Below, piece after piece: positions 36,301-47,100 of a stretch of 64,000 bases of DNA. Source of the stretch: Centrapalus pauciflorus (taxonomy: Eukaryota; Streptophyta; Magnoliopsida; Asterales; Asteraceae); contig JAANYP010004790.1 in NCBI GenBank assembly GCA_020465985.1, positions 1,079,501 to 1,143,500 of the forward strand. Direction: 5' to 3'. The notes under the pieces are model-generated. The model ran no database searches and had not been told where the DNA came from. It saw only the letters and a program-made list of their open reading frames with translations. A program made the position numbers and the translations under genes. Position 1 is the stretch's first letter, and every line of letters starts with the position of its first letter.

Positions 36301-39300
36301 TCACATATTTTGTAGATGTCGCATTCCAATGTTGTGAACATGTTTTCTGAAAATTTGTTTAGGAAGTGCCTTTGTAAAAAGATCTGCTGAATTGTTACTA
36401 GACTGGATGTATTTCATTTCAATCTGATTGTCCTTTATGAGATCTTGCGTGTAAGCGAAAAATCTTGGTGGGATATGTTTGGTTCTGTCACTCTTGATAT
36501 ATCCTTCTTTCATTTGCGACACGCAAGCTGCATTGTCTTCATAAATCAAAGTTGGACTTTTGCTCATCTCAAATCCACAAGAAGACAAAATAAGTTCTGT
36601 CATAGACTTCAGCCATACGCTTTCTCTACTAGCTTCGTGTAGTGCAATAACTTCAGCATGATTTGAGGATGTTGTAACAAGTGTTTGCTTCTGAGAACGC
36701 CAGGAAATTGCAGTACCACCATTTAAAAACACGTATCCTGTTTGAGATTTTGCTTTGTGTGGATCAGATAAGTAACCTGCATCTACATATCCAAGTAAAC
36801 CTTCCTTTGAATTGTTAGAATAAAATAATCCCAAATTAGTGGTTCCTCGAAGGTATCGGAAAATGTGTTTGACTCCTATCCAATGTCGTTTAGTGGGAGC
36901 TGAACTAAATCTTGCCAACAGATTTACTGCAAAAGAAATGTCAGGTCTTGTACAGTTTGTAAGATACATTAAAGCTCCAATTGCACTAAGATATGGTACT
37001 TCTGGACCAAGTAAATCTTCATTCTCTTCTGGAGGACGAAATGGATCCTTATCAACATTAAGTGATCTAACAACCATTGGTGTGCTTAAAGGATTTGCTT
37101 TGTCCATGTTGAAACGTTTTAAGACCTTTTCCGTATAATTTGACTGGTGCACAAGTATGCCATTGTGCATGTGCTCTATCTGTAAACCAAGACAATATTT
37201 GGTTTTTCCAAGGTCTTTCATTTCAAATTCTTTCTTTAATAACACAATTACCTCATTTATCTCATTAATTGTGCCAATAATATTTAGATCATCAACATAG
37301 ACAGCTATAATAACATATCCAACCTTTGTCTTCTTTATAAACACACATGGACATATTTGATTGTTTGTGTATCCTTTACATATCAAATAATCACTCAATC
37401 GATTATACCACATGCGTCCAGATTGTTTCAACCCATATAAAGATCTTTGTAATTTAATCGAATACATTTCTTTGGGTTTGTTTCCTAATGCTTCTGGCAT
37501 TTTAAATCCTTCAGGAATTTTCATATAAATATCACTATCAAGTGATCCATACAAATAAGCCGTAACAACATCCATTAGACGCATTTCCAAATTTTTAGCA
37601 ACGGCAAGACTAATTAAGTATCTAAAAGTGATTGCATCCATTACTGGAGAATATGTTTCCTCATAATCAATTCCTGGTCGTTGAGAAAAACCTTGAGCCA
37701 CAAGTCTTGCTTTGTATCTTGTAATTTCATTTTTCTCATTTCGTTTTCTTATGAACACCCATTTATATCCTACTGGTTTTACAGCTTTAGGTGTGAGGAT
37801 GATAGATCCAAAAACTTTTCGTTTATTTAACGAACTTAATTCAACCTGCATAGCTTCTTTCCATTTAGGCCAGTCAGATCTGTTTTGACATTCAACCACA
37901 GACTTTGGTTCTGGATCATCATTTCCAGTAATGATATCATATGCAACAGCATAATAAAATTTTTAATCAATATCTTCCATTTCATTTCTTTTCCATATGA
38001 TATTTGTATGGACATAATTGATTGCAATCTCAGTATTGGAGTCATCTATTTCCACTTCTTTGGAAATATTGTTATTTTGCATTTCTCCAGGAACACCTTT
38101 CTTATTATCAATTATATTTTCAGAGCTCTTTCTCTTTCGAGGATTTTTATCCTTGGAACCAAATGGTCTTCCACGTTTCAGACGTGTTTTTGATTCTTGA
38201 GTGATTTTATCATCAGCTCTTTTATTTGGAATTTCTATTCTAGCAGGTGTATTGGCTGCTGGCACATATGATTTAGTCACTCTTTTAGTATCAGTAAATG
38301 CATCAGGCAGTTGATTTGCAATTTCTTGTAAATGCATTATTTTCTGAACTTCTAGTTCACATTGTTTTGTCCGAGTATCAAGATGAATCAATGATGGTTC
38401 ACACCATGATACATCTTTCTCTTTGTTTTTAATTTCTCCCCCTAATGCTGGGAAAATTGTCTCATTGAAATGACAATCAGCAAACCGTGCTGTGAAAACA
38501 TCATCTGTCAGTGGTTCAAGATATCTTATTATAGAGGGTGTTTCATACCCTACATATATACCCAATCTTCTTTGAGGTCCCATTTTTGTACGTTGTGGTG
38601 GTGCAATAGGAACATATACTGCACAACCAAAAATTCGAAGATGGGAAATGTTTGGCTCTTGACCAAAAGCAAGTTGTAGAGGAGAAAATTTATGGTAAGC
38701 ACTTGGTCTTATACGAATCAGCGATGCAGCATGTAAAATTGCATGTCCCCAAACAGAAATTGGAAGTTTTGTCTTCATTATTAATGGTGTAGCTATTAGC
38801 TGAAGACGTTTAATTAATGATTCAGCTAAACCATTTTGTGTATGAACATGAGCAACTGGATGTTCAATACTAATTCCAACAGACATGCAATAGTCATTGA
38901 AAGCTTGAGATGTAAATTCACCAGCATTATCAAGCCTTACCTTTTTAATGGTATAATCAGGAAATTGTGCTCTTAATTTAATAATCTGAGCAAGAAATTT
39001 AGCAAAAGCCACATTACGGGTTGACAATAAACAAACATGAGACCATCTGCTTGATGCGTCTATTAAAACCATGTAATATCTAAATGGCCCACACGGTGGA
39101 TGAATTGGTCCACATATATCACCTTGAATTCTTTCAAGAAACATTGGGGTTTCTTTTCCAATTTTAGTTGGTGAATGTTTCACAATAAATTTTCCAAGAG
39201 AACATGATGTACATGGGATCATCTTACCTGTTTGAGGGATCTTCTGGTCCTTCAATGGATGTCCATTTGTACTATCAATTATCCTCTTCATCATGGTTGT

Positions 39301-39786
39301 TCCTGGATGACCTAATCTGTCATGCCATAAACTTAATTCTCCAGGATCATAACATTTTTCTTTGACAACCAGATGTGATTCAACCATGTTTATATATGTA
39401 TAATGTAAACCAGAACCAAGTGTTGGTAGTCTTTCTACTACATGGTTATTGTCAATAATATGCATAAATTTCTTGTTCTCTATCGTCACAGTCTGAGTAT
39501 TATACCCATTAAGGTGTATGTCATTGAAACTCAACAAGTTTCTTTTAGACTTTGGTGAAAATAGAGCATTATTTATCAAAAACCTTGTACCATTAGGTAA
39601 TATAAAATGAGCCTTTCCAGTTTCCTCAATCAGATCTGCAGGACCTGATATGATATGTATATTTGCTTTACTTGGCTTTAGTTCTGAAAAGTATTTCTTC
39701 TTTTTAAGAATTGTGTGTGTTGCACCACTATCTGGTATAGAGATGTCTCCTGAATTTGCTTGACGTAGTTCTTCGATAAAATTCAT
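36301..39786 (-). pseudogene. Copia pol: protease, integrase, reverse transcriptase, RNase H (one premature stop)
   Basis: Starts at the ATG at 39786. Order: aspartic protease (DSGATHTILKKKKYF), GAG-pre-integrase zinc region (LWHDRLGHPG, CTSCSLGK), integrase core (GDICGPI, RLDNAGEF and a later Glu in NGLAESLIKRL), a variable linker with a basic block, then reverse transcriptase (KARLVAQGFSQRPGIDYEET, catalytic YVDDLNI) and RNase H (GYVDAGYLSDPHKAKS, SSNHAEVIAL, YEDNAAC), ending LQNM at 36301. A single in-frame TAA at 37963-37965 in the linker separates integrase from reverse transcriptase; the frame is the same on both sides, so it is a nonsense change rather than a shift. Otherwise 1,160 codons are open. 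Confidence 0.93.
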
Positions 39787-39935
39787 TTTAGACTTCTAAT
39801 CATAAAAATAAAGTAATAAGTATATATGATAAAATTTATTAAGTAGAAATACATCCATATTATTATTGAAAAAGTGCAATACATGATACAAGAAATAAAA
39901 CATAGCTTAGGAAAGACGAAAACACGATTACATTA

Positions 39936-40983
39936 TTAGATATCCAAATCATCAAAGAAATCTGAAGCATTCAGTTCGGGCATTGGAACATCAGGGAGAT
40001 CAGTAAAATTTGCTTCTTTCTCTTTTCCTTTAAGAGACTCTTCATAAAGTTTGCAGAGATGTGGTGCTGTGCGGCAAGTTTTTGACCAATGACCAGTCAT
40101 TCCACATCGGTAACAAAGATCTTCAGGATCTTGAGAAACACTAGCCTTTTGTTTATCATTTTTGGGTCTTTCTTGTGATTTAGATTTCTTATCACGTGGA
40201 ATATTATTATGACCACGTCCACGTCCACGTCCACGTGAATGACCTCTGTTATGATTATAGTTATGACCATAGCCATGATTATAACTATAATTATTGTTTT
40301 GATTATAGCCACGGCCACGACCACGGCCTCGCTTACGGCCAAATCCCCGTTCTTGTCCATGTGTTGTACTTTTAGTTGTAGCATTTACTTCAGGTTATGC
40401 TAGTGATCCAGTTGGACGAGATTGGTGATTTTTCATTAAAAGTTCATTGTTTTTCTCTGCAACTAGAAGGACGGTGTTAAGTTCAGAATATCTTTTAAAA
40501 TTTTGCATCCGATACTGTTGTTGTAAGGTAACATTTGATGCATGAAATGTTGAGTATGTTTTCTCCAACATATCTGCATCTGTAACTGTCTGGCCACAAA
40601 ATTGGAGTTGTGAACATATTCTGAACAATGCAGAACTATAATCATTCACTTTCTTAAAATCTTGGAATCTCAAATTATTCCAATCATTTTCTGGCATTTG
40701 GAAGCAAAATCTCCCTTTGATGATCATATCTTTCCTTAAAATCTTTCCACAGAATACTTGGATCTTCCGTATTCATATACTCAGATTTCAAATTTTCATC
40801 AATATGTTTACGAAGAAATGCATTTGCTTTTGCCTTTTCTTGAATTGAGCAATTGTTGTTTTCATTTAGTGTTTCTACAATACCCATTGATGTTAAAAGT
40901 ATCTTTACATCAATGCTCCATGGCATGTAGTTATTGCCATTTACGTCCAATGCAGCAAATGATAACTTCTCAAGATTTGCCAT
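39936..40983 (-). pseudogene. Copia gag (one frameshift, one premature stop)
   Basis: Capsid-type protein starting MANLEKLSFAALDVNG at 40983. It continues through the conserved HQREILLP region, loses frame by a small deletion near 40,690, resumes in another frame with FQDFKKVNDYSSALF, meets an in-frame TAA at 40395-40397, then runs through a Gly-Arg-rich segment to the zinc knuckle CYRCGMTGHWSKTC (CX2CX4HX4C) and ends at 39936. A 149-bp spacer separates it from the pol ATG. Confidence 0.9.
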
Positions 40984-41514
40984 ATTGACTATCAAAATAA
41001 AAGTTAAACAACATAAAATTAGCATTAATTTATTTCAATAAGAACTACAACACATAATAGTGGGAGAATCGTAAATGAAAACAGAATCAGAAAAGGATAC
41101 ATCTCATCAAATGGAAGTTGCAACAAAGAATAGAAAAGTATTGAAAGTATTATAATAAGAAAAATAAAAAACGGGAGAGGCATCTTCATCCTTCAACCAG
41201 TTAAAAGTTTTCTTTTCAGAAAAGAAGAAGAATGATTTAGTGAAATATTGAGGTTTTATATTGGAGTATTTATAGAGAAAAATCAAGTCATCAAACGGTC
41301 GAATTATTTTTTTTTTTTTTTTTTTGACCGTTGCAACAGTTATGTAACCGTTGTTAACTTTTTAATAAAAAATGATTAGAAGATAATTTTCATTTAATGT
41401 TGAATAATGATTAAAAATATAAAAACACTTGTTATAAAGAAGAGAATTTTTTTTTTTTAAATAATATGTATTATAAGAACAAAATTTTAATTGATGTAAA
41501 TTAGTAATCATAAT

Positions 41515-41820
41515 TAGGGGTGAGCTCGGTACCGTACCGAACCGAACCGGTACCGATACCGAAAATACCGAAACCGAATTATTAGTTTTGGAAGAACCGA
41601 ATACCGAACCGTATAATTTTATATGGTGCCGGTTCGGTCCCGAATACCGAATTTTAGCTAATTACCGAACCGAATACCGAACCGAAAGTACCGAATACCG
41701 AATTTTAGCTAATTTAAAAACCGAATACCGAACCGAATATATTAATTCGGTACCGGTCGGTACCGGTACCGGTTCGGTATCGGTTCGGGTTCGGGAAATG
41801 GTACCCGTCGCTCACCCCTA
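41515..41820. mobile_element. hAT-type element in the Copia leader
   Basis: 306 bp, ends TAGGGGTGAGC and GCTCACCCCTA, flanked by exact ATCATAAT at 41,507-41,514 and 41,821-41,828. The interior is composed of GTACCG/CGGTAC and ACCGAA repeats. Confidence 0.92.
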
Positions 41821-41837
41821 ATCATAATTAATGAAGA

Positions 41838-42065
41838 AAATAAACGTTAGTATGCATAAGTAAACGTTAGTACATAAATAAACGTTAGTATGCATAATTA
41901 AACGTTAGTACATAAATAAACGTTAGTATGCATAATTACATGTTAGTATATAAATAAAATGTTAGCAACAATTATTTAAATGTTAGTATAAGTAAAAACG
42001 TTAGTATAAATAAAACGTTAGTAAACATAATTAAAATGTTAGAAATAATAATACATGTTAGTAGT
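41838..42065. repeat. ACGTTAGTA minisatellite in the Copia leader
   Basis: About a dozen degenerate repeats of AAACGTTAGTA spaced 15-20 bp, alternately followed by CATAAAT and TGCATAATT. They decay toward the 5' LTR. Confidence 0.85.
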
Positions 42066-42198
42066 CCGTAAGATGTATTATTATTGTTATTGTAACAATT
42101 ATTTATGGTAATTATCTTCTCATTATATGTTATAACTTTAAGTAACCATACCTCGTTTGATTCTTGATTTAATTGCAGAGCTCTTCGTGCTGATAACG

Positions 42199-42440
42199 TG
42201 TTATAATCTTACTGACTTTTAAGACTAAATTATAACAATGTTGGAAAGGCTAGCAAAGCAAACTAGAGAAAATTTCATCGTCTTGATGTTATTCATACGG
42301 ATGAACTATATTTATATACAATGAAAAGACAAACTTCACTATACACGATCACTTCATATCACTGTATGCTATAACACTTGGTACATGCAAGACCAAGTAA
42401 TTATCAATTCACCTTTCACCTTTTTTGTCATGTTATAACA
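42199..42440 (-). repeat. Copia 5' LTR
   Basis: 242 bp, same ends as the 3' LTR, one visible difference. Confidence 0.95.
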
Positions 42441-42574
42441 GTTATCTCCAACCATCTCCATTTCTTTATATTCAAATATGAAAGAAATGAAGCATATTTT
42501 TAGAATATATTTTCTTCAAATCGATGTTCATCTCCAATCATATATTCCAAAACTTTCAACTCCAAATTCCTTTA

Positions 42575-42881
42575 GGTGACGTTTGGTTCACGGAATGTAA
42601 TTTTAAAGGAATGGAAATTTAAATTTTAGTTATTAATACGATTGATGGTGATGGTAGAAGATAGTTTTTAGTATTGGTTAGGGATGTAGGTTGAAATCTA
42701 ATTCATGTATGGATCGGAATTTAATTCACGTATAAATTTAAAGGAATGCCAAATTTCTATAAACAAAAAAATTTGATGGAAAATACATCAAATTTAACAT
42801 TTGTCTTAGTTATAAAAAATCCTAAACAATCTAATTTTAAATTCCATTCATCGAATTCCGTTCAATAAACCAAACGCCACC
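42575..42881. mobile_element. Tourist-like MITE, copy 2
   Basis: 307 bp with TTA duplications at 42,572-42,574 and 42,882-42,884; ends GGTGACGTTTGGTTCACGG and inverted GGTGGCGTTTGGTTTA. Same family as 34,706-35,013; a decayed third relative may lie at 44,780-45,060. Confidence 0.85.
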
Positions 42882-42884
42882 TTA

Positions 42885-43658
42885 ATTTATTAAAGTATTG
42901 AATAGTGTGCATCCATGTTTAAGGAAACTACTCAATCCTCCAAAACTAATCTCCATATTTGAAGAAATGGAGGACATCGTTGGAGCTCAACTTTCTCCTT
43001 CAAGCTTCATATTTAAAGGAAAAATTGTTTTTGGAGTATGTCATTGGAGATGACCTAACAGTAAAACTACCATCCTTTGCAAAGATTATATACATCCATT
43101 GAATTTGAACTAGGAAGTGTTTGGATTTGCTTTTCAAAAGTGTAAAAGCTTTTAAAAACTAATAATCAGATAATAATAGTTACAAAAAATATTGCCGGAA
43201 GTTTAGCGTAAGGATTAACTTTTGTTGTTTGTTATATCATTACGTTCGAGCTACAAATGTTAAAAAAAGTTTAAATCAATGACATTTAATAGTAAACATG
43301 CTTTATTATCGTAGTTTATAACATATAAACATCAAAAATCAAGTTATAATTTGTCGAACTGATTTTGGTTTTCCATAATCATATACATTCCATCAAACAT
43401 CATTTTCTTCTAGTCCAATTGTAAATGTCATGTGAACTTTCAGACTATTTTAATGTTCATCACTTATCCCACAAGTAAAAGATTTAAACAAAGATAAACA
43501 ACTTAGCAGCAAGTGAAACTAAAATGGCACAAGGAGTAGAAGAAGATCAGTCCAGAAAATCCCAATGAAGTAAACAAGAAAGAAAAGCCAAATCCGAAAG
43601 CCAGGCCCCGATTTTCTTACCCAACCAGCAACACCGTAACTGTAGTCGCAAGGGGCCT
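42885..43658. other. Region downstream of the pfkB gene
   Basis: Holds the gene's 3' UTR (end not identifiable) and, around 43,112-43,300, a copy of the dispersed repeat with the AATAATCAGATAAT core. No other gene seen. Confidence 0.5.
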
Positions 43659-44106
43659 CTAACTTAAAAAAGGAGTCAACCGAGGATCTGAGAGATGTGG
43701 AAGACCCGTCCGAGCTCCCAAAGCTCGGCAACTGATAGCTGCCTGAAATAATGTAATATTATAAATAGGTAGTTTAGGATGTGCTCAACGGTTTTGAGTG
43801 TATTTTTTTAGGTTGAAAACTTGATTAACTTTGTAGAAACAAGGATTTGCTTCAAGAAAATTAATAACAAAGGGTAAATGTAAACACTAACCCCATTGTT
43901 CTTTTATTAAATGATTATGTGATTCTGCTTCTTGAACACGCAATAATCATTTAAAACACCATATACAGACAAGTAGATAACCTCTTGTAATGAAAATGTG
44001 AGCAAATATATTAATGATGATACAAGAATCATGCTAGGCAAAAATAAATATACAAATGACGGGGATAAATAAGTAACTTTTAGATAGAAAAATGCCTTTT
44101 TCATAA

Positions 44107-44144
<38 letters not shown>

Positions 44145-47100
44145 CCCCCCCCCCCCCCCCCAAAAAAAAAAAAAAAAAAACCCTTTCAGAAAAATAAATA
44201 GATACCAATGGGGTTTAGTCCATTTGGTACGAGGGGTTATATGTAAGTGTGAGGTCACATGTTCGACTCCCGTAGGAGGCAAGTTGAAAATTAGGTGGTG
44301 GAAGTAAGTTTTGAAGTCCACTTGAGGCAAAGGGATAGTTTAGGACCAGGAGTAAGTTAGGTTGCCGTAAAAAAAAAAAAATAAATAGATAACAATAATA
44401 ATAATAACACTACCTCTAGATGGAGTAATCATTATGTAAAGTACTAACCACTTGAGCTGCAAAAGGCAACATCTGTTCTGGTGGCATGTTGGTGCAAATA
44501 GCTACAAAATACACACAAATCAAGAATAGTCAATTTGTCTGTTACTTCAATGGCCAAAATGCATTGCAGCAAAAGAGGGCAACGCACTCCCGTTGGGTAA
44601 TGGGTTTGACCCAATTTTTTGAATTTTATTAACAATTAAGGTGGTACCTATGCTAATACAAACTATATTATCAACATAATACTATAATGTTTTTTAATAA
44701 AGTAATTAGAGGTTCTATGCATTTGAATACACCTTATATAGATTTAAATCAGTTAAGTTGTTCAATACAATTGATATGATTTTTAGCTCGTGGAAAGGAA
44801 TTTGAAATAATTGAAATTAAAGTTTTAGTTATTAGTATGTTTAATTGTGAGGGATGAAAGATAGTTTTTAGTATTGATTAATGATTATAGATGAGAATCT
44901 AGTTCATATATGAGTTGGTAGGAATATCAAATTCTTATAAATAGAGAATTTGATGACAAATAAATAAATTTAACTCTTTATCTTTGTTATCAAATTTCAA
45001 AACAAGCTAAATTTAGATTCTAATTTCTTCAGATTCCATTCCATAAACCAAACGTTTTATTAGTTTTCGTTAGAGACAAAATAACCCATGCTGACCCATA
45101 TATAGGTAAATGGATCAAAATGGGTGAATCCACATGTTATTGGATTCATGTCTCATAATGGGGCACTTTTAAGTTTCAACCAATACATGTAAACATAATT
45201 TCATATAGGTTTAGTTTATGAGTTATTACTAGCGGGTCCAATGGATAAATTCTAATAAAAGCATGTCAAATAGTTTAAAGGTTGTCCACTGTGTATTTAA
45301 GTGTTTAAAAACTTTCCAAATTGTATTATTCAATGAAATTGGATCGTTAGTTTAACATAGTTTTTGCAAATTGTAAACGGGATATGGATCCTATGAAAAA
45401 TCAAATATTGGTTAGATGAGAAATGATTCTAACCACAAATTTTTGGATCACACAAATTTTTTTATTATATTTCCGGTGGGGCAAAAGATCATTTGTTCTA
45501 TGATTCAATACTTATTGGTGAATTATGAAATAACATGTTGATTCAACATTTTTCGCATTTCTCACAAACATTTAATTTCATATTTGATTCCACTTTATTG
45601 TAATCATATTTAATATGTTAATTATTAATGAAACTAAAAGAAAATGTAAAACGGTGTTGGAGGATCAACCAAACTCATTTTGACATGTTCTTAAATTGAC
45701 CTATTTTGACCCAAATCAGTTCTGAACCATCAACATCCTGCCCATTATACCATGTATCATCTCATGTTACTTTGTTCTCTATACTTGGCTAATTGGCTTA
45801 AGACTGGATTTGCACCAGTCCAGAACTGAACCAAGCCAGAACAGAAATAACGAAAATTTTGGAACCAAACAATGAAAAAAAAAACAAAAAAACAAAACTG
45901 GACTAGACCAAACCAGACCAGACCAAACAAACCAGAACTGAGAACCAAACCATTTGGTATGGCTCCAGTTTGGTTCGGTTCGGTTTTCCGGTTAACCGGT
46001 TCTATGGTCAAGTCCTGAGTTTTGGACACCCTTAGGACCGACCCTGATATGTACCGACAGACAATATACAGCGGTACTCATTGTAGAAGAAACAGATGGG
46101 TTTAAGAATGCATACCATACAGTATAGCCCCTATAAATGCATCTCCAGCGCCTGTTGTATCTACAAGTTCCGACTCTGGTATTTTCTCAGCGGTTCCAAG
46201 ATATAACTTACCGCAGACAGTCCCGACTTCCTTGGCATGCAATCTGGTAACATCCTGAACCATGGAATTACAATACATGACAGCATTGTCACTATTACAA
46301 ACTATATTGAATATTAAACATTTTTACAGAAGAAAAATAAACATCTACCAGTACAAAACTACAAATGATCAACTAAAGCTAATTATTAGAGACAAGTTTT
46401 GTGATTAAATTTAATCACTATAAGCCATAACATCAGTCTAAACTACTAGGGATATGTATATGTAATATGTTAACCGATGTATACCCAAATTACCATCTGA
46501 TCTTTATAAGTTTTGCAGGAAAGCGATTCTGTCGCCTTGTAGACATCAGGGACTGTGAGTCAAATAATATTTATAACAAGAACATGCATACCAACCACAA
46601 CATATGGATCCATGCACACTTGCAAGTTTCATGATTACAAAAAATCAATATTTTAGATTATTCAAGCAGTGCCTTGAAAACATATAAATTAAAGTTGGAG
46701 ATTAACGTGCAAAAAAGTGGCTTACAGATGAAATGCATGTAGGAGCAGCTTTACTATCATCGATTTTCTGCTTCAATAGTTCAACTAAATTGTCTACATC
46801 CATTTCTTCAGCTTGACCACTCTCTGCTGGAAGTGAAGTTAACATCAGAAGCCGTCAAGGTATACAAAAGAAAGGAAAGAAAAACGAAGTGGTAAAGGGA
46901 AAAATAAAGAAGCAATTGCTTAGTTATCCTTAAAGATAAAAGCAAGAGTCAAAAGGCGATTAAGGCTAAATTTTATATGCACCAGCAGTACTTCTCTTGA
47001 GCATTATGCAACCATCTGCACCCAAAGTGACAATGACAAATTTGACTTTTGGCAACCTTAACAGCATGGATACAAGTGCGCTTGGAACCGTTGGGGCTTC

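Larger units (their letters stand above)
40984..42198 (-). promoter_or_regulatory. Copia leader between 5' LTR and gag
   Basis: Untranslated leader unusually long for the element, because it includes an hAT-type insertion (41,515-41,820) and a minisatellite (41,838-42,065). The primer-binding position directly after the 5' LTR (42,186-42,198) reads TTATCAGCACGA on the minus strand, related in its TATCAG core to the methionine-tRNA site but not identical. Confidence 0.6.
35902..42440 (-). mobile_element. Ty1/Copia LTR retrotransposon, full-length, recent
   Basis: A 6.5-kb element on the minus strand with two 242-bp LTRs (35,902-36,143 and 42,199-42,440) that differ at one base by eye (C versus G in TACACSATC) and exact GTTAT duplications at 35,897-35,901 and 42,441-42,445. 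The order gag, protease, integrase, reverse transcriptase, RNase H defines Copia. A polypurine tract (AAGGGGGAG) abuts the 3' LTR at 36,144-36,152. The near-identical LTRs mean a recent insertion, yet gag and pol both carry lesions, so this copy cannot encode its own mobility. Confidence 0.97.

Noticed and set aside
36155..38679. Plus-strand ORFs across the Copia pol
   Set aside because: Antisense shadows of the minus-strand polyprotein with no domains.
41838..42065. CRISPR-like repeat array
   Set aside because: Repeats are degenerate and 9-11 bp with irregular AT spacers, inside a plant retrotransposon leader.
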